A stretch of DNA of 64,000 nt from Haladaptatus pallidirubidus (GCF_020700235.1 NZ_CP085302.1:310001-374000); one strand, 5' to 3'; shown: positions 19,054 through 27,562, counted from the stretch's first letter. Notes: generated by a model not told the origin, from the sequence alone. A program made the numbers and translations.

Positions 19054-20034
19054 CTGCAGCCACAATTCATTCCTGACGAAGTTGAGCATCGAAACCCGGA
19101 GGTCAACGCGCTCTCAAACACACTGAAACCCATCATGGACGGGCAGACCGGAGAAACCTCACTCTTGCTTGGGCCATCCGGCGTGGGGAAAACCTGTATC
19201 GCCAACTACACCGTCGAACGCCTGCGCGAGAACGTCCTTGACATCAACACCCAATACGTCAACTGCTGGCAAGATCACACCCGATTCCAAGTGCTTTACC
19301 GCATTCTCGAAGGTATCAGCAAGACCGTCGATATCCATCGCCGTTCCACGCCCAAAGACGAACTGCTCGATCGCCTTCAGGGGTACGACGGCCCACAATT
19401 CGTCGTCATTCTTGACGAAGTCGACCAACTCGAAGACAAGAGTGTGCTATATGACCTCTATCGGATGCGGAACATCTCGATGATTCTCATCGCCAATCGC
19501 GAAAAAGAACTATTCAGCCAGCTCGATGGGCGCTTGACCAGTCGTTTACAGACATGCGTCAGGATTCCGTTCGAGAAGTATCACCTCGACGAACTCGTTG
19601 CGATCCTCCACACTCGCGCTCGATGGGGACTTTCGGAAAATGCTATTGGAAACGAGAAATTGGCCCTGATCGCTGACGCCGCAGCGGGGGACGCACGGGT
19701 CGCTATCGGCATTCTCAGAAATGCCGCACGTCGTGCCGACCAGGCAAGTACCGATCAAATCACGACCGACATTGTGCGGGAAGCAGTCCCTGATGGTCGT
19801 CACGAAGTGCGCCAGAAAACCATCGATCAACTCAACACCCATCAGCGTGCCCTCTACGAGATTTTAGATGAAAAGGGTGAACTCAACCCTGGGGAACTCT
19901 ACGAACTCTATCAGGAGCGCGTCGACGACCCGAAAACGAATCGAACCGTCAGAAACCATCTGCAGAAAATGGAACACTACCGACTCGTCATCGCCGAGGG
20001 AAAGAATCGCGCCCGTACCTACCGACTCCGTTGA
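19033..20034 (+). CDS. Orc1/Cdc6-family replication initiator
   Basis: 333 residues, AAA+ plus C-terminal winged helix. Walker A GPSGVGKT (47-54), Walker B VVILDEVDQ (124-132), sensor-1 region MILIANREKEL (N155), sensor-2 region GDARVAIGILRNAARRA (near 220). A winged helix (about 265-333) contains TVRNHLQKMEHYRLV. Family role: binds origin recognition boxes and loads MCM. At 333 residues it is shorter than chromosomal Orc1 (about 400), as in plasmid or secondary-origin copies. Next genes are a RecA-like protein (72 bp on) and a small helical protein. Confidence 0.9.
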   Translation: MIHDARVLQPQFIPDEVEHRNPEVNALSNTLKPIMDGQTGETSLLLGPSGVGKTCIANYTVERLRENVLDINTQYVNCWQDHTRFQVLYRILEGISKTVDIHRRSTPKDELLDRLQGYDGPQFVVILDEVDQLEDKSVLYDLYRMRNISMILIANREKELFSQLDGRLTSRLQTCVRIPFEKYHLDELVAILHTRARWGLSENAIGNEKLALIADAAAGDARVAIGILRNAARRADQASTDQITTDIVREAVPDGRHEVRQKTIDQLNTHQRALYEILDEKGELNPGELYELYQERVDDPKTNRTVRNHLQKMEHYRLVIAEGKNRARTYRLR

Positions 20035-20106
20035 TTGTTTCTTTCGGAAGGATTGGAAACGACCCTGTCTTGCCTATGTACGATTCCAACGATATGTCTA
20101 TCTGTG

Positions 20107-20781
20107 ATGATACGCCACGTTCAATCAGAACTCCCAACCCTCGATAGTGGAATCACACTGCTCGAAACGGACGAGCGAGCAACCGGGGCGTTACAATCGC
20201 TTGTTCTCGACCAGTTACTTCTCGAAGATGGCTCAGCCGTCTGGGTGGACGCCCATGGCCACGGGACAACAGAACCACTGTCACGAATCGCCCCGTCGAT
20301 GCGCGTTCTTGACCGCATCCGAATTGCGCGTGCGTTTACGCCGTGGCAACACCAGAGTCTCTGTCAAGATCTTGCGCCTGAACTCACGGACGAGACTACG
20401 ATTGCCGTCCTCCCCGCGTTCGACTGGTTTTATCGGTCAGAGGATTTGTCTCGTGGTAACAGTGAACGGATGCTCGCGACGGCTGTCGATCTCATCAGCG
20501 AAATTGCGGAGACGTACGACATCTTTGTACTCGTGACCCAGCACACAAATGATACACTGACGGCACCGATTAGAGAGCGAGCAGACAACACCATCCGCTG
20601 TGAACAGACGCCGTACGGGCCACGTTTCACGGGCGAGGAGTACGAGACGTTGGTGTATCCACTTGAGAATGGGTTAGTGCAAACGACACTCGCGTATTGG
20701 AAGCGTATTCTCGCCAATCGGCATCCGGCGATGGTTGATGCTGACGTTTCTCCGGAGGTGAGCGCGAATGGGGCGTACTAA
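20107..20781 (+). CDS. RecA/KaiC-like fold protein with degenerate P-loop, orc1-associated
   Basis: 224 residues from ATG 20107. The layout is that of a RecA-like core: QSLVLDQLLLEDGSAVWVDA (strand after the P-loop helix), TIAVLPAFDWFY (Walker-B-like strand), YDIFVLVTQHTND (sensor-like strand), then a basic C-terminal region. The expected GxxxxGKT at the N-terminus is replaced by ETDERATGALQSL, so ATP binding may be lost. It follows orc1 and overlaps or abuts the next gene, so it is likely in the same transcript. Likely role: accessory factor in origin or plasmid maintenance (inferred). Confidence 0.65.
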   Translation: MIRHVQSELPTLDSGITLLETDERATGALQSLVLDQLLLEDGSAVWVDAHGHGTTEPLSRIAPSMRVLDRIRIARAFTPWQHQSLCQDLAPELTDETTIAVLPAFDWFYRSEDLSRGNSERMLATAVDLISEIAETYDIFVLVTQHTNDTLTAPIRERADNTIRCEQTPYGPRFTGEEYETLVYPLENGLVQTTLAYWKRILANRHPAMVDADVSPEVSANGAY

Positions 20782-20782
20782 T

Positions 20783-21040
20783 ATGACGTATCGTGATTTG
20801 CTTCGGGCGATGGAGTCGCGGTGGCAAGAGTATCGGCGGGCACTCCGACACGCTGACCAGGTAGTATTCGATCGGCTCTTCGAATATGCTCGTGCCCATG
20901 CTGACGCGAGTGGCCTCCAGAATCACCGGTTCGTTGAGATTCCAGCGCTGATTTCGATGCTCATCGAGCAGCAAAAACAACTGGAGGATTTAGAAGATCG
21001 GCTTGATCACATCGAGGACGATTTGAACGATTGGGGATGA
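20783..21040 (+). CDS. Small helical protein with C-terminal coiled coil, orc1 cluster
   Basis: 85 residues from ATG 20783 (an in-frame ATG at 20768 overlaps the upstream stop). MTYRDLLRAMESRWQEYRRA, then VEIPALISMLIEQQKQLEDL and EDRLDHIEDDLNDWG form a coiled coil. Spacing of 1 bp to the RecA-like gene indicates one operon. No known family recognised. A third partner of the Orc1 module is the simplest reading. Confidence 0.65.
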   Translation: MTYRDLLRAMESRWQEYRRALRHADQVVFDRLFEYARAHADASGLQNHRFVEIPALISMLIEQQKQLEDLEDRLDHIEDDLNDWG

Positions 21041-21232
21041 AGTTATGGTGTACAAAATCGACTACGTTGATGGCGACGTACTCACTTGGTTGTTAGATGA
21101 TTCGGGTATGACCTGCAAGGTCGATGAATCATCGAGAGCATGGATTTCAATGATCTCTGTGGTCCATGAGGAAACTCAACGCTTGGATTGTACAGAAGAG
21201 ATTTCAATCTGCGGCAGTATATTTCGTACAAC

Positions 21233-21613
21233 ATGTGTGCCAGAAATGCTGAAACGGTTGTTGAAGACTATTACGAAGCGCTTCGGCAAGGTGACCAGTT
21301 GTCTGTGTATTTCGCACCAGATGACTCATTAGTCAAATTTGGCATTTCTGAGCAACTTACTGGCTACGAAGAAGTAGCCGAGGGTCTTCGTGAGCAAACC
21401 TGCCACTCTAAAGAATGGAGAATAACGAGCCACGACTTGCGAGTAACTGAACGAGATGATTACGCTTGGTTTAGCGATACCGTGGATATGGCATGGACGG
21501 ATACCACGACCGGTATCCGTCGTAGTTTTAGTTCTCGTTGGAGCGGCACACTAGAGAATCAAGATGGCTGGAAATTCGTTGCAATGCACGTGAGTGCTCC
21601 TCATACGCTCTGA
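21233..21613 (+). CDS. NTF2/SnoaL-like protein
   Basis: 126 residues from ATG 21233: NAETVVEDYYEALRQGDQLS then FAPDDSLVKFGISEQLTGYE, AWFSDTVDMAWTDTTTG and RWSGTLENQDGWKFVAMHVS. Helix-rich N-terminus followed by strands ending G-WK-V-MH-S is the SnoaL_3/DUF4440 cone-fold pattern. These are small ligand-binding or isomerase-like proteins; function here unknown. The 190 bp before it (21041-21232) hold only a doubtful ORF. Confidence 0.7.
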   Translation: MCARNAETVVEDYYEALRQGDQLSVYFAPDDSLVKFGISEQLTGYEEVAEGLREQTCHSKEWRITSHDLRVTERDDYAWFSDTVDMAWTDTTTGIRRSFSSRWSGTLENQDGWKFVAMHVSAPHTL

Positions 21614-21728
21614 CCAACCTAAATCGACAAGCTCGAGACAAGCACAGAACGCTTTTTCTCCGGATGGGAGCTACTACACCACGAATCAGGTGATCCGTGG
21701 TTGTTGACTCTATATTCCACCTTGACCA

Positions 21729-21973
21729 GTCACACCCGTTGTGACCGGCACTACGAATGAAATCACGGTTCCGATGTAAAATACTATTACACTGCTACTG
21801 AAATAAAAGGGTCCTCTTCCGTAGTTGTGACTGAGACAGAGTGCGTCAGGAACGTGAAAAATGCAGTTCAGCCGCAACCAATCCGCGGTTTCCCATCACG
21901 TCCATCCAAACCAGCGACTATCGAGACGTTCTTAAACCGTGGATCCTTCACCCTTAGTCACAACGGGCGTGAC
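21729..21973. repeat. Inverted-repeat-bracketed promoter module, copy B
   Basis: GTCACACCCGTTGTGACCGG (21729-21748) faces GTCACAACGGGCGTGAC (21957-21973), 208 bp apart. Inside are the palindrome TGTAAAATACTATTACA (21775-21791), a TATA-like AAATAAAAGG, and a GTG at 21827. Order and the 26-nt left-repeat-to-palindrome distance match copy A. On the minus strand the right repeat again overlaps a C-terminus encoding GGVTPVVTKGEGSTV and a stop. Confidence 0.7.
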
Positions 21974-22042
21974 ACCACCCGTGAATGCTTTCTCACCGAC
22001 GATACCGTCCACATAGTCTTGAGACTAGTGTCGCTTATGCTG

Positions 22043-22573
22043 TTAGTCTTGGAGTTCCAAGACCGCCGTTACCACGTTCCAGGCTCGACGCGTAACTGGC
22101 ATTCCTAACTTCTTACCCGTGTCGGTGAACCGGCCGTCTCCCAATTTCGCCTTGTTAAGCTGGCTATAGACATTGCGACCGCGGATTTCGAATGATTCCG
22201 CTTCGCTCTGGGCATCTAGTAGTTTCTCGCGCTGTTTGTCTGTCGGTTCCTCGTTCAGGAACGTGACATAGCGTTTGATGAAATCGTTATCGGGCTCATC
22301 GAACGGCTGATTGTCAACAACGTCCGCGAGCTCAGCAGATGTCCTGACCATGACGGCGATATCATAGCCGAACGTATCGGCAATGGCATCCGAGACGTCG
22401 GAGCGGATCGTCTCCTTGTTAACATCCGTTTCGAATACGACATTTCCACTCTGAATATACGTCTGGACGTTTTCGTAGTTGAGCGACTCGAACAGTGCCC
22501 GCAGATCGGTCATTTTCATACGGTTATGAGCACCGACATTGATGCCGCGAAGGAAGACTATGTACGTCGTCAT
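22043..22573 (-). CDS. DUF1697-family protein
   Basis: 176 residues, full family length. It begins MTTYIVFLRGINVGAHNRMK, the diagnostic LRGINVG...MK start, then LFESLNYENVQTYIQSGNVV and late KKLGMPVTRRAWNVVTAVLE (T-R-N-W/V motif). DUF1697 proteins are cytosolic and biochemically uncharacterised; widespread in bacteria, sporadic in archaea, suggesting acquisition. Confidence 0.9.
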   Translation of the reverse strand: MTTYIVFLRGINVGAHNRMKMTDLRALFESLNYENVQTYIQSGNVVFETDVNKETIRSDVSDAIADTFGYDIAVMVRTSAELADVVDNQPFDEPDNDFIKRYVTFLNEEPTDKQREKLLDAQSEAESFEIRGRNVYSQLNKAKLGDGRFTDTGKKLGMPVTRRAWNVVTAVLELQD

Positions 22574-22832
22574 GGGGTGATTCCTCAGGATAAATCGGTA
22601 CGCTTAGGTGATAATCGTATGGCTGAACGATTCAGGCACCGTCGGTCCGGGACACCCGAGAATCCTATGTACTCTCATGGACAGCCACTAACGTTATACT
22701 GTCGTAACGCCCCCCGTGTCTGGGGTGTCCTCCGACATCCCGACCGTGTTGTCTGCTGCTCTCGTGAGTTGAGTTGCGTCCGACTGGGCGTCCTTGGCTG
22801 CAACCGAGTCCAATCGATCGTCCTGCCGGGCG

Positions 22833-22925
22833 CGTTTCTTTTCCAACCATATCTGCGACCCACCGAGCGGTCACTGCCGGAAACTCGGACTCACGAATCA
22901 CACAAAGAATATCGTCAACACTCAT
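22833..22925 (-). pseudogene. Head of an HTH (antitoxin-like) gene
   Basis: About 31 residues, MSVDDILCVIRESEFPAVTA then RWVADMVGKE, resemble the start of the HTH domains found with PIN proteins in this window (compare ...VTAKELSERLDCS at 57046). Homology ends there and the frame continues as Arg/Gly-rich nonsense. Fragment only; assignment by resemblance. Confidence 0.3.
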
Positions 22926-22979
22926 TTTCTATCCATCTGGCTGCAGTTGACAACGCTACTGGCAGCTTGAAACGGTGTG

Positions 22980-23159
22980 TTACCGAGATCGACGTAGAAT
23001 CAGGTCCGTACTGCCACTCCAATTGATCGTCGCCTGATCGAGTTCCCACCCCTCCTGCGCAAGGTGGTTAAGATATGCTTCAGTCGCTCGTCGATCGGCT
23101 GCCATTCCAAACCATTTAGTTGACGATTTGATCACTTTGTATTCATAGCGAGTAGTCAT
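22980..23159 (-). CDS. DUF4177-like small protein
   Basis: 59 residues from ATG 23159: MTTRYEYKVIKSS..., AYLNHLAQEGWELDQATINW, LILRRSR. The YEYKV...LN-LA-EGWEL...ILRR pattern defines DUF4177, small alpha/beta proteins of unknown role. Monocistronic, between DUF1697 and cysE. Confidence 0.75.
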   Translation of the reverse strand: MTTRYEYKVIKSSTKWFGMAADRRATEAYLNHLAQEGWELDQATINWSGSTDLILRRSR

Positions 23160-23257
23160 AGTAACCAAATGATGAAAAGCAATCGTCTATCTTGAGCCTA
23201 TCTGTTTCCGCTCTCGGGTCGATCTTCCATGTGTAGATGGGTTGTCGAAGAGATTGG

Positions 23258-24139
23258 TTAGTCCTTGGTCTCGCGGCCGTTCGATTTGCGTTCTTGGTCG
23301 GGATGGTTAGAGACGTACACCGTGGTGTTCGCAGGGATATCCTCGGTAATCCAGGAGTTTGCGCCGATGCTGACGTGATTGCCGACGGAGATGGCGCCGA
23401 GGACGTTCGTCCCGGCACCGATGACGACATGGTCGCCAATGTCCGGGTGGCGCTTATACCCTTTCTTGAGTGCGTGGTCGGTATCCTCCTCTTCTTCGAA
23501 GTGGAGGGCACCGAGGGTGACGTTCTGGTAGAGCCGGCACCAGTCACCGATAGTGGCGGTCTCGCCGATGACGACGCCGGTGCCGTGGTCGATGAAGAAG
23601 TAGTCTCCGATCTCGGCGCCAGGATGGATGTCGATGCCTGTGTCGCTTTTCGCGGCTTCGGTGAGTTCACGGGCGTACTCTTGCCTGCTCTCCTTGTACA
23701 GTTCATGAGCGACACGCTGAGCAACGATGGCGTGGAATCCTGGATACGCTCGGATAACCTCAAGGTAGGACTTCGCAGCAGGGTCGCCTTTATATGCGGC
23801 TTCGACGTCGCGTTTGAGGCGCTCTCTGATATTGGGAAGATCGTCGATGACGGCACTAATGCAGTCCTGGGAGTGAGTGTGGGGAGCATACAATTGGCAG
23901 CCTCGCATGAGCTGCTCGCCGAGCTCGGTGAGGATCTCTTGAACGTCATCGGGGTCAGTGTGGCCTGCGTAGGCGTTCCAGCAGCTTGGGAAGAGGAGGC
24001 GGTGAAGGAGGGAGAGTTCAGTGCGCGCGTGCGAGGTCTCAGGGGCGGCCCGTGGCTCGTGGACCGGAAAGGGAGGCTTGTCGGCCTCGTAGGCGGCGAC
24101 TAAGCTGTGGTGAGCGTTGCCGGTGTAGCGATACTCCAT
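23258..24139 (-). CDS. cysE: Serine O-acetyltransferase (CysE/EpsC type)
   Basis: 293 residues from ATG 24139. The N-terminal helical half precedes a left-handed beta-helix of hexapeptide repeats: IDIHPGAEIGDYFFIDHGTG, VVIGETATIGDWCRLYQNVT, then DHVVIGAGTNVLGAISVGNH. DHGTGVVIGE carries the conserved catalytic His/Asp region. It transfers acetyl from acetyl-CoA to L-serine for cysteine synthesis. The usual partner (cysK) is not adjacent. An 867-bp open frame on the opposite strand is only the complement of this high-GC gene. Confidence 0.9.
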   Translation of the reverse strand: MEYRYTGNAHHSLVAAYEADKPPFPVHEPRAAPETSHARTELSLLHRLLFPSCWNAYAGHTDPDDVQEILTELGEQLMRGCQLYAPHTHSQDCISAVIDDLPNIRERLKRDVEAAYKGDPAAKSYLEVIRAYPGFHAIVAQRVAHELYKESRQEYARELTEAAKSDTGIDIHPGAEIGDYFFIDHGTGVVIGETATIGDWCRLYQNVTLGALHFEEEEDTDHALKKGYKRHPDIGDHVVIGAGTNVLGAISVGNHVSIGANSWITEDIPANTTVYVSNHPDQERKSNGRETKD

Positions 24140-24278
24140 CACTCTTTTTGTACGGAGCTAGCTGGGAAGAAGCTGTGGGAGAGGAGGAGTCACTGAAGTT
24201 GGTCGCCTTGGGCGCGAACAGAACGAGCATCTCGCCAGAGACTGCCGTGGGCAGGGGCGCCACGGTCAGCCGTGGGGT

Positions 24279-24446
24279 CTAGGACTCGTTTAGGACCGCA
24301 GTGGCGCGGACAAGGGACTTGAACGCTTTCTCGTCGATTTCGTCTCCTTCGTGGATGTCAATGGCGCGCCTGACGTTGCCGTCGAGGCTAGCGTTGAAGA
24401 CTGGATTCTCGTTCAATAGATCTGCAGCGCTAGACACAATACATAA
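24279..24446 (-). pseudogene. C-terminal relic resembling DUF1801
   Basis: About 50 residues: ADLLNENPVFNASLDGNVRR, AIDIHEGDEIDEKAFKSLVR, ATAVLNES. The ending (I-x-I-x-x-G-D-x-I-D-E-x-A-x-x-x-L-V-x-A...L) resembles C-termini of DUF1801 proteins. The rest is absent upstream. Low-certainty fragment. Confidence 0.3.
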
Positions 24447-24518
24447 TGATGACAGCAATCCTCTTGAAATGATCATCAGTCGTTATTCTTTTATGACAGA
24501 GGGATCAGAACCAGACGT

Positions 24519-24884
24519 ATGGTTGACGACAATACTGAAACAAGTGACGAACGCACACAAGAAACTCCAGATCCGAAAGACAATTCCGAGGAACAATCGT
24601 TCCGGAAGCGTGTCGAAGAAATGCGTGAACAACGCGCTGAAGAGGGAGAAGGCGAGCGACCTGACAGCCCCTTCGGTGGTAGTGGAGGCCCTGGTATGGG
24701 CGGCGGCAATCCAATGGCACAGATGATGGGTGGAATGATGGGCGGCGGCCCCGGAAACCCACCTAGTGAGAGCGAAAGTGGCGGTAATGAGGAACTCGTC
24801 AAGGAAGCTCGCCAACTCCGCGATGAGGTCCGTGATGTCACTCGACAACTCCAGCGTATCGCCGATGCAGTCGAAGATAGCTAG
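24519..24884 (+). CDS. Small Gly/Met-rich protein next to the thermosome gene
   Basis: 121 residues in three parts: a charged N-terminus (to about 50), a flexible middle rich in Gly, Met and Pro (GGGNPMAQMMGGMMGGGPGN), and a C-terminal coiled coil (VKEARQLRDEVRDVTRQLQR). A TATA-like TTCTTTTATG about 25-30 bp upstream suggests a short or absent leader. The GGM-type linker echoes the GGMGGMGGM tail of the thermosome encoded 206 bp downstream on the same strand. A chaperonin-associated role is inference. Confidence 0.65.
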   Translation: MVDDNTETSDERTQETPDPKDNSEEQSFRKRVEEMREQRAEEGEGERPDSPFGGSGGPGMGGGNPMAQMMGGMMGGGPGNPPSESESGGNEELVKEARQLRDEVRDVTRQLQRIADAVEDS

Positions 24885-25090
24885 ATTGAGACTAGATTCA
24901 ATCGGGGCTAAGAACAGTAGGACGCAGGGCTGACGACAAATCGACACCCCCGGTGGTTCCCAGTGTTGGAGTTCCGCTGTCCCAGTGGACGTTTTTGTGA
25001 TAATTTCAGGGTTAAGAACGTGAAACCGGTGCTAGTTCTACTCGACCAAAACTTTTATTTGGAATTGCATTCAGTCACCAAAACGTATCT

Positions 25091-26719
25091 ATGAGTGATC
25101 GAATGCAAGGGCAGCCGATGATCGTCATGTCTGAGGATTCTCAGCGCGTCAAAGACAAAGACGCTCAAGAGCATAACATTAGTGCGGCCCGTGCGGTCGC
25201 TGACGCAGTCCGTTCAACCCTCGGTCCAAAGGGCATGGACAAGATGCTTGTCTCTGACACGGGCGATGTCACCATCACAAATGATGGTGTGACCATCCTC
25301 AAAGAGATGGATATTGATAACCCGACAGCTGAGATGATCATCGAAGTCGCCGAAACCCAAGAGAATGAAGCCGGTGATGGCACCACAACAGCAGTTGCCA
25401 TCGCAGGAGAACTCCTCAACAACGCTGAAGACCTTCTGGGCCAGGATGTCCATCCTACCGCCATTACCAAGGGCTTTCACCTCGCCAGCGAGATGGCCTG
25501 CGAGGAGATTGACAATGTTGCCGAGAGCGTCGACTCGGGTGACGAAACCCTTCTGCGACACGTGGCCGAAACATCGATGACTGGTAAGGGTGCCGAACTC
25601 GATAAGGAAGCACTCGCTAAACTCGTTGTTGACGCAGTCCAACAAGTCACTGTCGACAACACGGTGGACCTCGAATACATTAAAATCGAGACACAGACCG
25701 GGCGAACGGCCAGCGAATCCGAGCTACTGACAGGGGGTGCCATTGACAAAGATCCCGTCCACAACTCCATGCCGACAAGCGTCGAAGATGCGCAAATTCT
25801 CCTGCTCAACGATGCCATCGAAATCGAGGAGGCCGAGGCTGACACGGAAGTCTCCGTTACTGATCCCGACCAACTCCAGAGTTTCCTGGACCAAGAAGAA
25901 CAACAACTCAAAGAGAAAGTTCAGCAGATCAAAGAGACCGGTGCAAACGTTGTGCTCTGCCAGGACGGTATCGATGCCATGGCCCAGCACTATCTCGCCA
26001 AGGAAGACATCCTAGCAGTGCAGCAGGCGAAACAGAGCGATCTGGGCTTCCTCAAAGAGGTGCTAAGCGCGACCATCGTTACCGACCTTGCGAATGTGAC
26101 TGCGACCGATCTCGGCGCTGGCAGTATTACACGGAATACAAGCGATGACTTGTTCTATATTGAAGGCGATGACGCTCATGGTGTGACTCTGCTATTGCGT
26201 GGCTCTACCGATCACGTGGTTGACGAACTCGAGCGGGGCATCACAGACGCTCTTGATGTGGTGGCTCAAACCGTCTCCGACGGTCGAGCCGTTGCAGGTG
26301 GCAGTGCCATCGAGATCGAAGTTGCGCGACGCCTTCGTAACTCTGCTGAGAGTGTTTCGGGACGCGAACAACTGGCAGTTGAAACGTTTGCCGACGCGCT
26401 CGAACTCATCCCGCGTGTGCTTGCGGGGAATGCAGGCCTCGATAGTATCGATACGCTGGTTGAGCTTCGGAGTGCGCATGAGGATGGCGAGACATATGCG
26501 GGCTTCGATGTCGAGAGTGGCGAGGTTACTAATACGTACGAAACAGGGGTTGTCGAACCTGCGCATGTGAAAGAGCAAGCCATTTCAAGTGCGACGGAAG
26601 CTGCCAATCTTGTCCTCCAAATTGACGACATTATATCCGCTGGCGATTTATCAACCAACAAGGGTGACGATGGAGCTGGCGGTATGGGTGGCATGGGCGG
26701 TATGGGCGGCGCAATGTAG
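25091..26719 (+). CDS. Thermosome subunit (group II chaperonin)
   Basis: 542 residues, full length. STLGPKGMDKMLVSDTGDVT (42-61) and the ATP-site motif NEAGDGTTTAV (92-102) are invariant in CCT/thermosome proteins, as is VSDGRAVAGGSAIEIEVA later. The tail GGMGGMGGMGGAM is the flexible Gly-Met C-terminus projecting into the folding cavity. It refolds proteins in an ATP-driven double ring in the cytosol. A TATA-like CTTTTATTTG lies about 33-42 bp upstream. Codon use is ordinary. Probably a third, accessory-type subunit given its accessory location (inferred). Confidence 0.95.
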   Translation: MSDRMQGQPMIVMSEDSQRVKDKDAQEHNISAARAVADAVRSTLGPKGMDKMLVSDTGDVTITNDGVTILKEMDIDNPTAEMIIEVAETQENEAGDGTTTAVAIAGELLNNAEDLLGQDVHPTAITKGFHLASEMACEEIDNVAESVDSGDETLLRHVAETSMTGKGAELDKEALAKLVVDAVQQVTVDNTVDLEYIKIETQTGRTASESELLTGGAIDKDPVHNSMPTSVEDAQILLLNDAIEIEEAEADTEVSVTDPDQLQSFLDQEEQQLKEKVQQIKETGANVVLCQDGIDAMAQHYLAKEDILAVQQAKQSDLGFLKEVLSATIVTDLANVTATDLGAGSITRNTSDDLFYIEGDDAHGVTLLLRGSTDHVVDELERGITDALDVVAQTVSDGRAVAGGSAIEIEVARRLRNSAESVSGREQLAVETFADALELIPRVLAGNAGLDSIDTLVELRSAHEDGETYAGFDVESGEVTNTYETGVVEPAHVKEQAISSATEAANLVLQIDDIISAGDLSTNKGDDGAGGMGGMGGMGGAM

Positions 26720-27085
26720 GCTATATGCTAAACCTGCCGCATACGTCAAATATATGGATTTTTACTAGAAACTGTCTCGGTCGATTGCAAACGGTACATG
26801 ATTGTCGATTGGCGAATCAAGCATCAACTCAATTCGGTTTCTGTGAAAGTTTGTAGTTCTTCGAAAGGGACGCCCCATGTGTCGAACCGAAGATGGAATC
26901 ACATTTAATTGATATATATCGAAATCCTAGCGAGTGAACCAACTAACGCTAGTATAATATCTTATCCAGCATTGTCCATTGGACTCTCTCTCCTTTTGGA
27001 ATAATAGATAGGACGGATGCTGTGTATTAGCACTCCAACTCATATCGTCACTTCCGGTCTCATCGTGTCGTACCTGCTGGTATAC
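26720..27085. other. 366-bp gap, nothing recognised
   Basis: Moderately AT-rich, no convincing frame, no repeat shared with the other cassettes. Confidence 0.5.
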
Positions 27086-27216
27086 TTAGAGTGGTTTATA
27101 GACGAGGATCGTCTCGTTGCTGCGGATGACGGTGAGATACTCCTCGAACGTGAACCGAACCTCGACGTGACTCCGCTTCTCTGCACTCGTCGTAAGCAGG
27201 TTACCGAGGGTGTGCC
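27086..27216 (-). pseudogene. HalOD1 C-terminal relic
   Basis: The minus strand reads LGNLLTTSAEKRSHVEVRFT then FEEYLTVIRSNETILVYKPL and stop. This is close to the second half of the HalOD1 protein at 16110 (SDVEVRFTIKDYLVTVRSDY). The first half is gone; the break coincides with the start of a SWIM cassette (hairpin at 27225). Confidence 0.65.
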
Positions 27217-27224
27217 AAAACGCG

Positions 27225-27252
27225 CCGGGTGCTTAGGACCACCCAGCACCGG
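27225..27252. promoter_or_regulatory. GC-rich hairpin upstream of SWIM copy 1
   Basis: GCCGGGTGCT...AGCACCGG, followed by TCTTCC and 20 bp later by GACCATGAGTACG. Imperfect stem (one bulge). Same element precedes SWIM copies at 41483, 43312 and 56869. Confidence 0.55.
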
Positions 27253-27278
27253 TCTTCCGAAACCTACGTTGAAAGACC

Positions 27279-27562
27279 ATGAGTACGAAACTATCCACGG
27301 AACTTGAATCTGACGAGACGGCACAGCAACGCGCACAGTGGGACAATTTACCTTCGATGTCGAAGCCCCCGGAATGGTCGACGTGATCAATGAAAGCCAC
27401 GAGAACCCCGCTAACCACCACTACGTCGTCACAATAGACGACATGACGGGCGACGCAATGGCGTGCACCTGCCCGCATCACACTTACCACACCGCCGACT
27501 GTAAGCACATGGCCGCGTCACGACCGCCACTGCCGATAAGTCACTCAGCGCCTTCCCTATGA
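27279..27562 (+). pseudogene. SWIM zinc-finger protein, copy 1 (frameshifted, C-terminally truncated)
   Basis: MSTKLSTELESDETAQQRAQ then, after a one-base shift near 27337, FTFDVEAPGMVDVINESHEN, then VVTIDDMTGDAMACTCPHHT and CKHMAA. The SWIM ligands CxC...CxH are all present (C-T-C-P-H-H...C-K-H). The acidic tail and final Cys motif of intact copies are missing; the frame ends by overlapping the next ORF's ATG (ATGA at 27559). Confidence 0.75.

Noticed and set aside
18724..19089. N-terminal extension of the C69 peptidase frame overlapping orc1
   Set aside because: Family homology starts at the ATG at 18723, where the SCD nucleophile motif follows; the upstream 122 codons are unlike the family and overlap the opposite-strand orc1 promoter.
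21045..21332. 95-codon ORF right after the orc1 cluster
   Set aside because: The C-terminal half overlaps the NTF2-like gene in another frame, and no domain is visible; the first 30 codons could be a relic but cannot be supported.
23237..24103. 288-codon open frame on the plus strand opposite cysE
   Set aside because: The minus-strand frame is a clear serine O-acetyltransferase; the plus-strand protein is Val/Gly/Asp-rich complement of GC-biased codons without family features.
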